A DNA stretch of 64,000 nucleotides from Rhodopseudomonas sp. (GTDB lineage: Bacteria; Pseudomonadota; Alphaproteobacteria; Rhizobiales; Xanthobacteraceae), in the NCBI GenBank assembly GCA_016124795.1, contig WGNB01000033.1, positions 57,815-121,814 of the forward strand, in the 5' to 3' direction. Below are positions 36,594-46,263 of this stretch, piece by piece. Made by a program: the position numbers and the translations under genes. The notes beneath the pieces are model-generated. The model was given only the letters and a program-made list of their open reading frames with translations, was not told where the DNA came from and did not search any database. Each line of letters starts with the position of its first letter. Within the stretch, counting starts at the first letter, position 1.

Positions 36594-37784
36594 ATGACCT
36601 TAACGACCCAGAACGCTTCGCCACCACCGGTTACCGCTCCGACGCCGGACTTCGCCGTCTACGTCCACTGGCCGTTCTGCCTGTCGAAATGTCCCTATTG
36701 CGATTTCAACAGCCACGTCCGGCACGGTGGCTATGACGAAAGTCATTACGTTCGCGCCATCGAAAAGGAAATTGCCGCCGCCGCCGTCCGCGCGCCCGGC
36801 CGCACCGTGTCGACGATATTCTTCGGCGGCGGCACGCCGTCGCTGATGCAGCCAGAGACGGTTGGCGCGATCCTCAACGCCATTGGCAAACACTGGACGG
36901 TGGCCGGTAATGTCGAGGTTTCGCTTGAGGCAAACCCGACCAGCGTCGAGGCAACCCGCTTTCGCGGCTATCGCACCGCCGGCGTCAACCGCGTCTCGCT
37001 CGGCGTACAGGCGCTCGACGATCAGTCGTTGAAAGAACTGGGCCGGCTACACACCGCGCGAGAGGCGCTCGACGCCATCGCGGTCGCCCGCTCGATCTTC
37101 GACCGCTATTCGTTCGATCTGATCTACGCACGGCCGCGCCAGACACTCGAAAGCTGGCGTGCCGAATTGAAGCAAGCGATCGCCGAAGCCGCCGAACATC
37201 TGTCGCTTTATCAACTGACCATCGAACCGGGCACGCCGTTCTTCGGCCTGCACAAGGCCGGCAAGCTTATCGTGCCGAACGACGATGTCGGCCGCGACCT
37301 TTACGACCTGACGCAGCAAGTCTGCGGCGACGCCGGCTTGCCGGCTTACGAAGTCTCCAACCACGCCCGACCGGGGGCGGAATGCCGGCATAATCTTGTT
37401 TACTGGCGCGGGCATGAATATGCCGGCGTCGGCCCCGGCGCGCATGGCCGGCTCAATATCGACGGACGGCGCTACGCCACCGAAACCGAAAAGAAGCCGG
37501 AGGCGTGGCTCGCTTTGGTCGAAGCCAACGGCCATGGTTTGACCGTCGACGAGAAGCTTCAGCCCGGCGAAATCGCCGACGAGTTTCTGTTGATGGGACT
37601 TCGGCTCGCCGAAGGCATCGATCCACAGCGCTTCACGTCCTTGTCGGGCCGCACGCTCGATCCGGACCGCATATCGTTCCTGCGTGACGGTGGCGCGGTC
37701 GAGACCATGGCCAACGGCCGTCTGCGCGTGACCCCTTCGGGCTTCCCGCTGCTCGACGCCGTCGTGGCGGATCTGGCGGCCTGA
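36594..37784 (+). CDS. hemW: Radical SAM heme chaperone HemW
   Basis: A HemN-related radical SAM protein that binds heme and is thought to deliver it to apo-proteins; it is not the coproporphyrinogen dehydrogenase itself. The 396-aa product has the cluster motif C29-x3-C33-x2-C36 in HWPFCLSKCPYCDF, then IFFGGGTPSL, SLEANPTS, and HNLVYWRGHEYAGVGPGAHGR. The C-terminal winged helix follows (EIADEFLLMGLRLAEGID). ATG 36594 is chosen; ATG 36582 is also possible, and neither has a clear ribosome site. It lies 173 bases after rdgB. Confidence 0.92.
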   Translation: MTLTTQNASPPPVTAPTPDFAVYVHWPFCLSKCPYCDFNSHVRHGGYDESHYVRAIEKEIAAAAVRAPGRTVSTIFFGGGTPSLMQPETVGAILNAIGKHWTVAGNVEVSLEANPTSVEATRFRGYRTAGVNRVSLGVQALDDQSLKELGRLHTAREALDAIAVARSIFDRYSFDLIYARPRQTLESWRAELKQAIAEAAEHLSLYQLTIEPGTPFFGLHKAGKLIVPNDDVGRDLYDLTQQVCGDAGLPAYEVSNHARPGAECRHNLVYWRGHEYAGVGPGAHGRLNIDGRRYATETEKKPEAWLALVEANGHGLTVDEKLQPGEIADEFLLMGLRLAEGIDPQRFTSLSGRTLDPDRISFLRDGGAVETMANGRLRVTPSGFPLLDAVVADLAA

Positions 37785-37820
37785 GCCAGACGGCTCAGGG
37801 CAATGAAATCAGACTTCGCT

Positions 37821-38516
37821 TCAGGTGTTGCACAAGGCGGCCTGGATATTGCGGCCGGTGCGTTCGATGTGATCGCGCAACAAATGGGTCGCCTCACGGA
37901 CGCGACGGGCAATGATCGCTTCGGCAATCGCCTCGTGCTCGGCCGGCACGTCACGATCGGGCGCATGGTTTTTCAGGAAGATACGGCGATAGCGATCGCT
38001 CTGATCGTGCAGCATGACGCAGAACTGCTGCAATAGCGGCATGCCGCAGGCCGAGGTCAGTTCGGCATGAAAAGCGCGATGCGCAACCTCCCAGGCCTCC
38101 TGCTCCTGCGCCGAGCGGGCGCCACGCTTGCAGCGGCTCAGACGATGCAGCGCCGCCAGAATCTGGCCTTCCCAGGCCGCGTCGCCGTTCTGCATCGCCT
38201 CCTTGGCGGCCATGCATTCGAGCTCGACGCGCAGTCTGATAACTTCGGCGAGATTGGCATTCGATACCGGTGCGACGCGATAACCGCGCTGATCGACGAT
38301 CGTGACCAGACCCTCGCTTTCCAGCCGGCACAAGGCCTCTCGCAGCGGGCTGAGACTGACGCCATAAGCCTCGCGCATCCTGTCAAGGTTGAGCTTCGAC
38401 CCCGGCATCAATTCACCGCACATGATCGAATTGCGCACACGGGCGACCAACGTCGACGACAATGTCGCCGCGGTTGGTGCATCGCCGTTGCGGGCGTCGG
38501 TGCGAACCTCGGTCAC
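37821..38516 (-). CDS. GntR/FadR-family transcription regulator (FCD domain)
   Basis: A 231-aa regulator: winged helix at about 20-85 (LVARVRNSIMCGELMPGSKL, SLSPLREALCRLESEGLV) and an all-helical FCD ligand domain with metal-type His/Asp residues (RAFHAELTSACG, EHEAIAEAI, HLLRDHIERTG). The GTG start at 38516 has GGAGGG upstream and lies three bases after the amidohydrolase stop, so both are one operon. It probably controls this operon and the divergent Bug gene. Confidence 0.9.
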   Translation of the reverse strand: MTEVRTDARNGDAPTAATLSSTLVARVRNSIMCGELMPGSKLNLDRMREAYGVSLSPLREALCRLESEGLVTIVDQRGYRVAPVSNANLAEVIRLRVELECMAAKEAMQNGDAAWEGQILAALHRLSRCKRGARSAQEQEAWEVAHRAFHAELTSACGMPLLQQFCVMLHDQSDRYRRIFLKNHAPDRDVPAEHEAIAEAIIARRVREATHLLRDHIERTGRNIQAALCNT

Positions 38517-38519
38517 GGG

Positions 38520-39413
38520 CTATCCCTCCACCGCGGCGAAGCCGTAAAGCTCTTGCGGATTGTCGACCAAGGCGAGCCGCTGCGTTGCCTCATCGGGGAA
38601 CCAGAGCGGGATCAAATCGACAATGTCGCCGTCGTTCGGCATCGCCACAGGACAAATCGGATGCGGCCAGTTGCTGCCCCAAAGAATGCGGTCCGGCCTT
38701 GCTGCGACCACACGCTCGATCATCGGCAACATGTCGCGATGCGGATAAGGCTCGGACGACAGCCGATAGAGGCTGGCAAGTTTGACCCAACACCGGTCGG
38801 TGTCAAGCAAACGCATCAACGATCTGAATCCGGGCGACTCGATGCCTTCGTCACCGGTAATGCGCGCGAGATGGTCGAGCACAAATCGGCTGCGCACCGA
38901 CTTCAGCATCGGCTCGACATCGACCAGTTCGGCAGATCGGTTGAAATGCAGGACCAGATGCCAGCCCAGATCGAGGGTTTCGTTGGACAGCCGCTGTAAG
39001 TGATCGAAGCTCGCGCCGCCGCTCACCACCGTCGACATCCGGCAGCCGCGCATGCCGCGGCGATGCATGTCTTCGAGCGTCGGGCGCAGTAGTCCCGACG
39101 GGATCACGGCGACGCCGCGCAGCCGAGCGGGATCGCGATCGAGCGCCGCCAGCGTCACGCTGTTGTCGGTACCGTGGGCGCCGCCATGTACGATTACCGC
39201 CCGGTCGATCCCGAGCGTCGCGTGCAGCTGCGCGAGGTCTTCAAAGGTGCAATCCTCGGGCGTGTAACTGCGCTGCGGACTGAACGGAAAAACAGCCTGC
39301 GGACCGAAGACATGGACGTGGCAGTCGGTCGCACCGCGCGGCATCGCGAAATTTGGCCGACGGGGCTGGCGGTCAGGACCGGGACAGGCATGCATCGGAC
39401 GGCTTGCGCTCAT
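38520..39413 (-). CDS. Amidohydrolase-2 family metal hydrolase
   Basis: A 297-aa TIM-barrel hydrolase. The metal motif reads TDCHVHVFG near residue 30, with further His in VLHFNRS, the FVLDHLARI strand and ILWGSNWPHP (the conserved WGSxxPH near the C-terminus). It resembles 2-pyrone-4,6-dicarboxylate or related lactone hydrolases, so an aromatic or dicarboxylate-derived substrate is likely but unproven. GAGG precedes the ATG. It is divergent from a Bug-type binding protein, which suggests uptake and breakdown of one compound. Confidence 0.85.
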   Translation of the reverse strand: MSASRPMHACPGPDRQPRRPNFAMPRGATDCHVHVFGPQAVFPFSPQRSYTPEDCTFEDLAQLHATLGIDRAVIVHGGAHGTDNSVTLAALDRDPARLRGVAVIPSGLLRPTLEDMHRRGMRGCRMSTVVSGGASFDHLQRLSNETLDLGWHLVLHFNRSAELVDVEPMLKSVRSRFVLDHLARITGDEGIESPGFRSLMRLLDTDRCWVKLASLYRLSSEPYPHRDMLPMIERVVAARPDRILWGSNWPHPICPVAMPNDGDIVDLIPLWFPDEATQRLALVDNPQELYGFAAVEG

Positions 39414-39550
39414 GAAACGGCCTCTGCCGCCGGCGACGTTGCCACCATACCGAACTTGGTATCGCTCATAGAAAATCTTCCTTGCGCGGCGGATATATTA
39501 CGCCGCGACGTAGGATTTGACGCGCGCGGCCGAAGCTGTCAAACCTAAAA

Positions 39551-39573
39551 TCGATGAAATTCGATAAATCGAT
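39551..39573. promoter_or_regulatory. TCGAT repeats, possible GntR operator
   Basis: Three copies of TCGAT (39551, 39561, 39569) lie in the divergent region just before the Bug gene ribosome site (GGGAGG). Two are within ATCGAT palindromes. The position suits an operator for the adjacent GntR-type regulator. Confidence 0.4.
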
Positions 39574-39588
39574 GAAAAGGGAGGTTAC

Positions 39589-40563
39589 ATGTTACGTCGC
39601 ATCGTATTCGCCATGCTCGCCACCATGGCATTCCTACCGATCGGAGCGGCCAACGCCGCCGGTTCGTTTCCCGATCACCCGGTCCGCATCATTGTGCCGT
39701 TTCCGGCCGGAGGCTCCAACGATGTGATCGCGCGCCTGCTGGCGCAGAAATTGTCCGAGCAGTGGGGCCAGTCGGTCGTCGTGGAAAACCACGGTGGCGC
39801 CGGTGGCAATGTCGGCGCCGACTATGTCGTGCGTTCGGCGCCGGACGGCTACACCATGCTGCTCGCGCCGCCCGGCCCGCTGGCCATCAATCCAACGCTG
39901 TTCCGCAAGCTGTCCTTCGACCCGAGCAAGGACTTCGCGCCGGTGGCGCTGATCGCCTCGGTACCGATCGTGCTGGTGGTGAATCCCGCCGTTAAAGCCA
40001 AGACCGTGGGCGAACTGATCGCGCTCGCCAAGGCTTCGCCCGGCAAGCTCAATTTCGGCTCGTCGGGTAACGGCTCGACCAATCATCTGGCCGGCGAACT
40101 GTTCAAGAGCCTCGCCCATATCGATATCGTGCACGTACCGTATCGCGGCGCGGCACCGGCGATGAACGATCTGATCGGCGGTCATATTCCGATGATGTTC
40201 GACAACATGCCGGCGGTTCGGCCACAGGTCGTGGCCGGCACCGTTCGCGCGCTGGCGGTGGCCGGTGAAACCCGCACCAAGGTGTTCCCTAATCTGCCGA
40301 CAATGATCGAGGCCGGCGTGCCGGGCTTTACGGCGTCGGCCTGGTTCGGTCTGGTCGCGCCAGCGAAGACTCCGGCCGACGTGCTCAAGGTTATCGAGGC
40401 TGGCGTGAGCAAGGCTTTGAAGAGCCCCGATGTGCAGAAGAAACTCGACGATCTCGGCGCCGAACCCGGCACCCTGACTGGCGACGCCTTCGGCGCCTTC
40501 CTGAAGGCCGAGACCGAGAAGTGGGGCAAAGCCGTCAAGATTTCGGGCGCGCATATCGAATAA
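39589..40563 (+). CDS. Bug/TctC-family periplasmic solute-binding protein
   Basis: A 324-aa secreted protein (cleavage near ANAAG) with the family signature FPDHPVRIIVPFPAGGSNDVIARLLAQ after the leader, written here across residues 27-54, then GNVGADYVVRSAPDGYT and VPYRGAAPAMNDLIGG. Bug proteins bind carboxylates and work with TctA/TctB, but neither membrane partner is nearby, as is common for orphan members. GGGAGG precedes the ATG. It is divergent from the amidohydrolase-GntR pair. Confidence 0.92.
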   Translation: MLRRIVFAMLATMAFLPIGAANAAGSFPDHPVRIIVPFPAGGSNDVIARLLAQKLSEQWGQSVVVENHGGAGGNVGADYVVRSAPDGYTMLLAPPGPLAINPTLFRKLSFDPSKDFAPVALIASVPIVLVVNPAVKAKTVGELIALAKASPGKLNFGSSGNGSTNHLAGELFKSLAHIDIVHVPYRGAAPAMNDLIGGHIPMMFDNMPAVRPQVVAGTVRALAVAGETRTKVFPNLPTMIEAGVPGFTASAWFGLVAPAKTPADVLKVIEAGVSKALKSPDVQKKLDDLGAEPGTLTGDAFGAFLKAETEKWGKAVKISGAHIE

Positions 40564-40682
40564 CGATGCGCTGATTAAAGCTCGCATCACAACAATGCGG
40601 CGGTCGCCAATTCGACGACCGCCGCATTTGTCTTTCAAGCTCAAACAGAAATACGATCGGCCGCGGCGCGACAGTGTCGCCC

Positions 40683-41894
40683 TTAAGTCCCGGATGCGAA
40701 AGATTTCGGCGCCGGACTGATAACCTGACCACCGCCGGGCGCGACTTTCAGCACCGCCAGACCGCGCTCGTTGGTGCCATCGGAGCGAAAACGGAATACA
40801 CCGTCGATACCGGCAAAACCCGAAGAGCCGGTCAGCACCGGCTCGCTGAAGCGTTGCGGCCCTTGCGTCTTCACCAGTGCCGCCACCAGAGCGACCGCGT
40901 CATAGGCCAACGTCGCGGTACGAACTGGCTCCTGGCTATAATGAGCGCGGTAACGGTTCGCAAAACTGCGGAAGCCAGTATTGTCGGGCGCGGCATACCA
41001 GCCACCGACCAGCGATGGCGCGTCGAAAATGCGTTGCTCATCCCAAAGCCCGGTGCCGAGCAACTGCACGCGCTTAAGATTGACGTTGTCGGCGGCCAGC
41101 GCGGCAACGACCTGTGGCACTGCATCGGCGCCGTCAGGAATGAAGATGCTGTCGGCACGGCTGGCGGCCTGCGCCACACGGCGAACGGCCTCGCCCATCT
41201 GGCTCGGATCGAGCGGATATTTCTCCATCGCAACAATACGGCCACCACGCCGCGCCACCGCTTGCTGGAACGCGGCTTGCACCACCGTGCCATAGGCATT
41301 GTCCGGCAGCAGTGCCGCGAACGAACGCTTGCCGCGCGACACCGCAAACTCGACGATCCGCTTGACGTCGGACTCCGGCAGGAAGCTCAGAAGGTAAACA
41401 CCGCGTGCCGCCACGCTGGCGTCGGTCGAAAAAGCAATAACCGGAATATTGCGGCTGCGGGCCAGCCGGCCAACCGCGCTGACCGATTGCGCGAACAAAG
41501 GCCCGATGATGATTTCGGCGCCTTCATCGATAGCCTGCTGGGCGGCGGTTTGCGCGCCTTGCGGCGTGCCGCCATCGTCTTTGACCAGCAACTGGATATT
41601 GGGTTCTTTGAATTCGGTCAGCGCCAGTTCCGCGGCATTCTTCATCGATTGCGCGGCAACGCCGGCATTCCCAGGAGCCGACAGCGGCAGGATCAAGCCG
41701 ACGCGAATCTGTCCGGAACCGATGGCCGAAGGAGAGGCCGGCGGGACCTGACCCGGACCGGGCTCGCCGCCGAAACGGCCGCCGCCACCGCCCGCCCCAG
41801 CGCAGGCGGCCAGCATCAGCGCCGCCAATGAAACACCGGCGGCTGCACCGAACTGGCGCCGCGTTAACTTTCGATCTGAACTCTGCGTTCCCAA
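40683..41894 (-). CDS. Periplasmic-binding-fold lipoprotein, LpoA-like
   Basis: A 403-aa protein with a twin-arginine-like leader (LTRRQFGAAAGVSLAALM) ending in the lipobox LAAC, then a Gly-rich linker and a Peripla_BP_6 fold (IRVGLILPLSAPGNAGVAAQ, LVKDDGGTPQGAQTAAQQAI, IIGPLFAQSVSAVG). In alphaproteobacteria such proteins are usually named penicillin-binding-protein activators by similarity to LpoA; a leucine-type ligand sensor is the alternative. No ATG fits; the TTG at 41894, about nine bases after GGGGAG, is my choice. It is divergent from rsmI. Confidence 0.8.
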   Translation of the reverse strand: MGTQSSDRKLTRRQFGAAAGVSLAALMLAACAGAGGGGGRFGGEPGPGQVPPASPSAIGSGQIRVGLILPLSAPGNAGVAAQSMKNAAELALTEFKEPNIQLLVKDDGGTPQGAQTAAQQAIDEGAEIIIGPLFAQSVSAVGRLARSRNIPVIAFSTDASVAARGVYLLSFLPESDVKRIVEFAVSRGKRSFAALLPDNAYGTVVQAAFQQAVARRGGRIVAMEKYPLDPSQMGEAVRRVAQAASRADSIFIPDGADAVPQVVAALAADNVNLKRVQLLGTGLWDEQRIFDAPSLVGGWYAAPDNTGFRSFANRYRAHYSQEPVRTATLAYDAVALVAALVKTQGPQRFSEPVLTGSSGFAGIDGVFRFRSDGTNERGLAVLKVAPGGGQVISPAPKSFASGT

Positions 41895-42134
41895 AAGGGC
41901 TCGCTCCCCACGCAACAATAGTGTGTCAGTCCTAACCGTTGACGGCCATTTTGTCCTGCAAAAGTTAAGGTAATGAAAAGGTAAAGGAATTTGGCCCGGT
42001 TTGGGACGAAAACGGGATTTTCCAGCCCCGCTCCCCTGATTTATGCGGCATTTATACCGGACTTCGCGGCTTTTGGCAGTCGAATTGCACAATTTCAGCC
42101 GGCAAGTTCGGTCGGCAAGGCTTAGAGTGCCGGC

Positions 42135-43076
42135 ATGGCCCAGGATCTCTTGAACACCGACCCCACACCGGACAAACGCGGCTACACCGCGCTCGGTGTA
42201 TCGCTCGAAGCCCGGGCCGTGGAACCGGGGCTCTATCTCGTCGCGACGCCGATCGGAAACCTCGGCGACATCAGCCTGCGGGCCTTGGAAACGCTCGCGG
42301 CGGTTGACTGCATCGCCTGCGAGGACACCCGTGTAACCCGCAAGCTGGCCGAGCGCTTCGGCTTTGCATCGCCGCTGATGGCCTATCACGAGCACAATTC
42401 GGATGAGGCTTTGCCAAAGATCATCGATCGGCTCGATCGCGGCCAATCGGTCGCACTGGTCTCCGACGCCGGTACGCCGCTGATTTCCGACCCCGGATAT
42501 CGCCTGGTGCGCGCGGTCGTCGCCGCGGGTCATAACGTGACCGCATTACCCGGCGCGTCAGCCGTCTTGACCGCACTGGCACTATCGGGGCTGCCGACCG
42601 ACCGTTTTTTCTTCGAAGGGTTTCTGCCGCCGAAGCAGCAAGCGCGGCAGAAGCGGATTGGGGTGTTGAAGACGATTCCGGCGACTTTGGTCCTGTTCGA
42701 GAGCGGCCCTCGGCTGGCCGCCTCGCTGGCCGATCTCGCCGCCGGTTTGGGCCCGCGCGAAGCCGCCGTCTGCCGCGAACTGACCAAGTTGCACGAGGAA
42801 ATCCGGCGCACCGACCTCAGCAGCCTCGCCCAAGCCTATGCCGAGGGTGGCGAGACCCGTGGCGAAATCGTCATTGTCATCGCACCGCCACCAGACCAGC
42901 AGACCGCCGACGACGATATTGACGAAATGCTACGCCGGGCGCTTGCCCGCGTGTCGGTCAAGGACGCGGTCGGCGAAGTGGCCCTTGCCACCGGCCGGGC
43001 CCGTCGCGACGTCTATCAGCGCGCGCTCGAACTCAGCAAAACCACGGCAGAAGGCGACGACAGTGCCCGGGACTGA
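42135..43076 (+). CDS. rsmI: 16S rRNA 2'-O-ribose C1402 methyltransferase
   Basis: Methylates C1402 in the decoding centre of 16S rRNA. The 313-aa product has GLYLVATPIGNLGDISLRAL, CEDTRVTRKL, ALVSDAGTPLISDPGYRLV and ALPGASAVLTALALSGLP, all hallmark blocks of RsmI. It starts a conserved cluster with yraN, whose GTG lies inside the end of rsmI (14-base overlap). Confidence 0.97.
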   Translation: MAQDLLNTDPTPDKRGYTALGVSLEARAVEPGLYLVATPIGNLGDISLRALETLAAVDCIACEDTRVTRKLAERFGFASPLMAYHEHNSDEALPKIIDRLDRGQSVALVSDAGTPLISDPGYRLVRAVVAAGHNVTALPGASAVLTALALSGLPTDRFFFEGFLPPKQQARQKRIGVLKTIPATLVLFESGPRLAASLADLAAGLGPREAAVCRELTKLHEEIRRTDLSSLAQAYAEGGETRGEIVIVIAPPPDQQTADDDIDEMLRRALARVSVKDAVGEVALATGRARRDVYQRALELSKTTAEGDDSARD

Positions 43077-43518
43077 CGACAAAGCGCCGTCCGGATTGCC
43101 GCCTTTGCCGGCCGCACCGCGCGTGCCGGGCCTGCGGCCGAAGTCCCAAAAGACCGACGCCGACCCCGAGCGACAAGCGGCATTCAATCGCGGCATCTCG
43201 GCGGAAAGTCAGGCGGCCGCCTGGCTGGTTGGGCAGGGCTTTCGCATTCTCAGCCGGCGATTTCGCTGCGCCGCCGGCGAAATCGACATCGTCGCCGGCA
43301 AACGCTTTCTGATCGTCTTCGTCGAGGTCAAGGCGCGCGCCTCACTCGACGAAGCCGCCTGGTCGGTGACCGAACGGCAGCGTGCGCGGATCGCGGCGGC
43401 GGCGGAAATCTGGTTGGCCAATAATCCGAAGGCGCAATATCGCGATCTGCGGTTCGACGCGATCCTGATCGCACCGGGACAAAAGCCCCGGCACATTCCC
43501 GGCGCTTTCGAGACTTAA
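43063..43518 (+). CDS. yraN: UPF0102 (YraN) nuclease-like protein
   Basis: A 151-aa protein with the PD-(D/E)xK-like core: NRGISAESQAAAWLVGQGF, then CAAGEIDIVAGKRF and VFVEVKARASLDEAA. It is thought to be a Holliday-junction-type nuclease relative, but its role is not established. The GTG at 43063 has AAGGCG upstream and lies within rsmI. The normal neighbour gshB is separated by a chemoreceptor gene on the other strand. Confidence 0.92.
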   Translation: MPGTDDKAPSGLPPLPAAPRVPGLRPKSQKTDADPERQAAFNRGISAESQAAAWLVGQGFRILSRRFRCAAGEIDIVAGKRFLIVFVEVKARASLDEAAWSVTERQRARIAAAAEIWLANNPKAQYRDLRFDAILIAPGQKPRHIPGAFET

Positions 43519-43544
43519 AGCCCCGCCGCGAAATGTCCTGACCG

Positions 43545-45227
43545 TTAGGCGCTGAGCCGATCGAAGAACTGATCGACCTGGCCACGAATACGGCCGGCAA
43601 CCTGACCGAGATCATCCGCGACCCGCTTGACCAGGGTCGCGCTGGAATGAGTATCCGACGTCGCCGCGCCGACCTGATTGACGTGTTCGACCGTCTCGAA
43701 CGTACGCTGCGCGGCGATTTCAACGCTGCGGGCGATCTCGCTGGTCGCGGCGCCCTGCTCGGTGACGGCGGCCGCAATCGCGCTCGAAATATTGCCGATT
43801 TCACGAATGGTATGTTCGATCGTGCCGATCGCATCGATCGAGGTCTGCGTGGCCCGCTGCATGTCGGCGATCTGGGCGCCGATCTCCTCGGTAGCGCGGC
43901 TGGTCTGACCGGCCAGTGCCTTGACCTCGGCGGCCACCACGGCAAAGCCCCTGCCGGCATCGCCGGCGCGCGCGGCCTCGATGGTCGCGTTGAGCGCCAG
44001 AAGATTGGTCTGCTCGGCGATGTCGGTGATCATCTTGACGACGTCGCCGATCCGGGCCGCCGCATCGCCCAGCTCCTTGACCGCACGGTTGGTCTGACCG
44101 ACTTCGCTGACCGCCTTGCTGGCGATGGCATTGGATTGCGCGACCTGACGATCGATCTCGTTGACCGAAGCCGATAGTTCATCGGCGGCCGAAGCGATGT
44201 CGCGAACATTCGCGGAAGCTTCACTCGAGGCGGCGTCGGCCCGCGCGGTCTTGGCCGAAGCGTCGTCGGCGGCGCCGGCCAATTGGCCCGAAGCCGCCAG
44301 CATCTGATCGGAAATCCGGCCGAGCTCGGACAAGGTCGCCTCAACGTCGGCGGAAAAGCGCGCAATCTCGTTCGTCATCTGCTGCTGCCGGGTGCTGCGG
44401 CTTTCGGCATCGACGATAACCGTCTTGTTGAGTTCCTTGTTGCGCTGCATGGCCTGACGAAACACGCCGATCGCTCGCGCCAATGCGCCGACTTCGTCGG
44501 CGCGATCGCTAAACGGCACCGCGACGTTTTCATTGCCGTCAGCGACCGACGTCGTGACGGCGGTGATAACGCGAAGCGGCACGACAATGCCGCGCGAAAT
44601 CATCAGCAGAGCCAGCGTCGCCAATCCAGCCAAAAGCGCGAAGACGCCGAACCAGATGATAATATGATCGATGCCGCCGTTGATTTTGGCGTAAGCGTTG
44701 CGCGCCCGATTATTGTAATGGGCGGCTAGGCTTTCCAGATCGGCGTTCAGCGCCTTGCGCATCGGCCGACTGGCAACGCCCCATTTGCGCGCTGCATCGG
44801 TCGTCTCGCCCTCGGCGAGCCGGGTCAATTCGGTGCGATAGTCGATAAAGGCGTCGATGCGCTTGGCGAATTGCGCGAACAACTCCGCGTCGTCGGCGCC
44901 CACCGTCTTCTTCCAGTTCGCCACAACCTCGGCGATCTGGCGATCGAAATCCCTGATGCCATCGATGAATTTCTGGCGGTCGGCGCGGTCGGGCGTCATG
45001 TAGATGCCCCGGGAGTCCGCCACCACCGCGTAAATCAGGCCGTTGACCCGCTCGACATTCAGGACGCCGGCATTGGCCGACTCATAGGTCGCCGTCAAAG
45101 CGGCGTAATAACGTGCGTTGATGAGGGCAGCACCCGACAACGCCAAGGCGGTGATGGCCATCAGGGCGAAGATGGCATAAAGCTTGGCGGCGATTGAAAG
45201 CTTCGGCAGAGTCACTGACGGCCTCAT
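43545..45227 (-). CDS. Methyl-accepting chemotaxis protein
   Basis: A 560-aa receptor: first membrane segment about 15-37 ([20 protein letters not shown]), a helical periplasmic sensor (about 38-185, four-helix bundle type), second membrane segment about 187-210, a HAMP domain (about 210-265), and a long signalling coiled coil with the tip [20 protein letters not shown]. There is no CheR-docking pentapeptide at the C-terminus (it ends FFDRLSA). The ligand is unknown. It lies between yraN and gshB on the opposite strand. Confidence 0.93.
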   Translation of the reverse strand: MRPSVTLPKLSIAAKLYAIFALMAITALALSGAALINARYYAALTATYESANAGVLNVERVNGLIYAVVADSRGIYMTPDRADRQKFIDGIRDFDRQIAEVVANWKKTVGADDAELFAQFAKRIDAFIDYRTELTRLAEGETTDAARKWGVASRPMRKALNADLESLAAHYNNRARNAYAKINGGIDHIIIWFGVFALLAGLATLALLMISRGIVVPLRVITAVTTSVADGNENVAVPFSDRADEVGALARAIGVFRQAMQRNKELNKTVIVDAESRSTRQQQMTNEIARFSADVEATLSELGRISDQMLAASGQLAGAADDASAKTARADAASSEASANVRDIASAADELSASVNEIDRQVAQSNAIASKAVSEVGQTNRAVKELGDAAARIGDVVKMITDIAEQTNLLALNATIEAARAGDAGRGFAVVAAEVKALAGQTSRATEEIGAQIADMQRATQTSIDAIGTIEHTIREIGNISSAIAAAVTEQGAATSEIARSVEIAAQRTFETVEHVNQVGAATSDTHSSATLVKRVADDLGQVAGRIRGQVDQFFDRLSA

Positions 45228-45318
45228 CCCGTAGAGCACAGGTCATGTGACGGCTATCATGGCGGCAAACCATTAACGATCTGTTTTCCTTAACCTTTGG
45301 CGTGTTCGAAAGGCGATC

Positions 45319-46263
45319 ATGAGCTTGAAAATCGCAGTGCAAATGGACCCGATCCAGAAAATCAACATCAAGGGCGACTCGACCTTCGCCCTGCTTCTGG
45401 AGGCGCAAAAACGCGGCCACGAGATCGGTTACTACACCCCCGACCGGATGGCGCAGGTGAACGGCGAACTGTTCGCCAGCGTCGAGCCCCTGACGGCGCG
45501 CGATCAGGCGGGCGACCATTTCACCCTCGGCGAGGCCAAACGGACAGCGCTGCGCGACTTCGACGTGATCCTGCTGCGGCAGGACCCGCCTTTCGACATG
45601 GCTTATATTACGACCACGCATATGCTGGAGCGCATCCACCCGAAAACGCTGGTGGTGAACGATCCGGGCCATGTGCGTAACGCGCCGGAAAAAATCCTTG
45701 TCACCGAATTTCCCGACCTGATGCCGCCGACGCTGATCACCCGCGATCTGGCCGAGATCAAGGCCTTCCGTGCCGAGCATCAGGACATCGTGATGAAGCC
45801 GCTTTACGGTCATGGCGGCGGCGGCGTGTTTCGCATCACCCGCGATGACCTGAACTTCGGCTCGCTTTACGACATGTTCGCGGTCACCTTCCGCGAGCCG
45901 TGGGTGGTGCAGAAATTCCTGCCGGCGGTTCGCCATGGCGACAAGCGCATTCTGCTGGTCGAGGGCGAATTTGCCGGCGCGGTCAATCGCGTGCCGGCTG
46001 CCGACGATTTGCGCTCGAACATGGTGCGGGGCGGCTCACCGGCCAAAACCGACCTGACCGCACGCGAACGGGAAATCGTCGACCGGCTCGGTCCGGCGCT
46101 ACGCGCGCACGGCCTGATCTTTGTCGGCATCGATGTCATCGGCGACTGGCTCACCGAGATCAACGTGACGTCACCGACCGGCATTCGCGCGGTGAAGAAT
46201 CTCGGCGGTCCGGACACCGCCGCGCTGGTCTGGGATGTGATCGAGAAAAAGCGGAAAGGTTAA
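45319..46263 (+). CDS. gshB: Glutathione synthetase
   Basis: Joins gamma-glutamylcysteine and glycine with ATP. The 314-aa product starts [20 protein letters not shown], with an ATP-grasp core: [36 protein letters not shown] and [20 protein letters not shown]. Its stop overlaps the end of the convergent GGDEF/EAL gene by four bases. Confidence 0.97.
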   Translation: MSLKIAVQMDPIQKINIKGDSTFALLLEAQKRGHEIGYYTPDRMAQVNGELFASVEPLTARDQAGDHFTLGEAKRTALRDFDVILLRQDPPFDMAYITTTHMLERIHPKTLVVNDPGHVRNAPEKILVTEFPDLMPPTLITRDLAEIKAFRAEHQDIVMKPLYGHGGGGVFRITRDDLNFGSLYDMFAVTFREPWVVQKFLPAVRHGDKRILLVEGEFAGAVNRVPAADDLRSNMVRGGSPAKTDLTAREREIVDRLGPALRAHGLIFVGIDVIGDWLTEINVTSPTGIRAVKNLGGPDTAALVWDVIEKKRKG

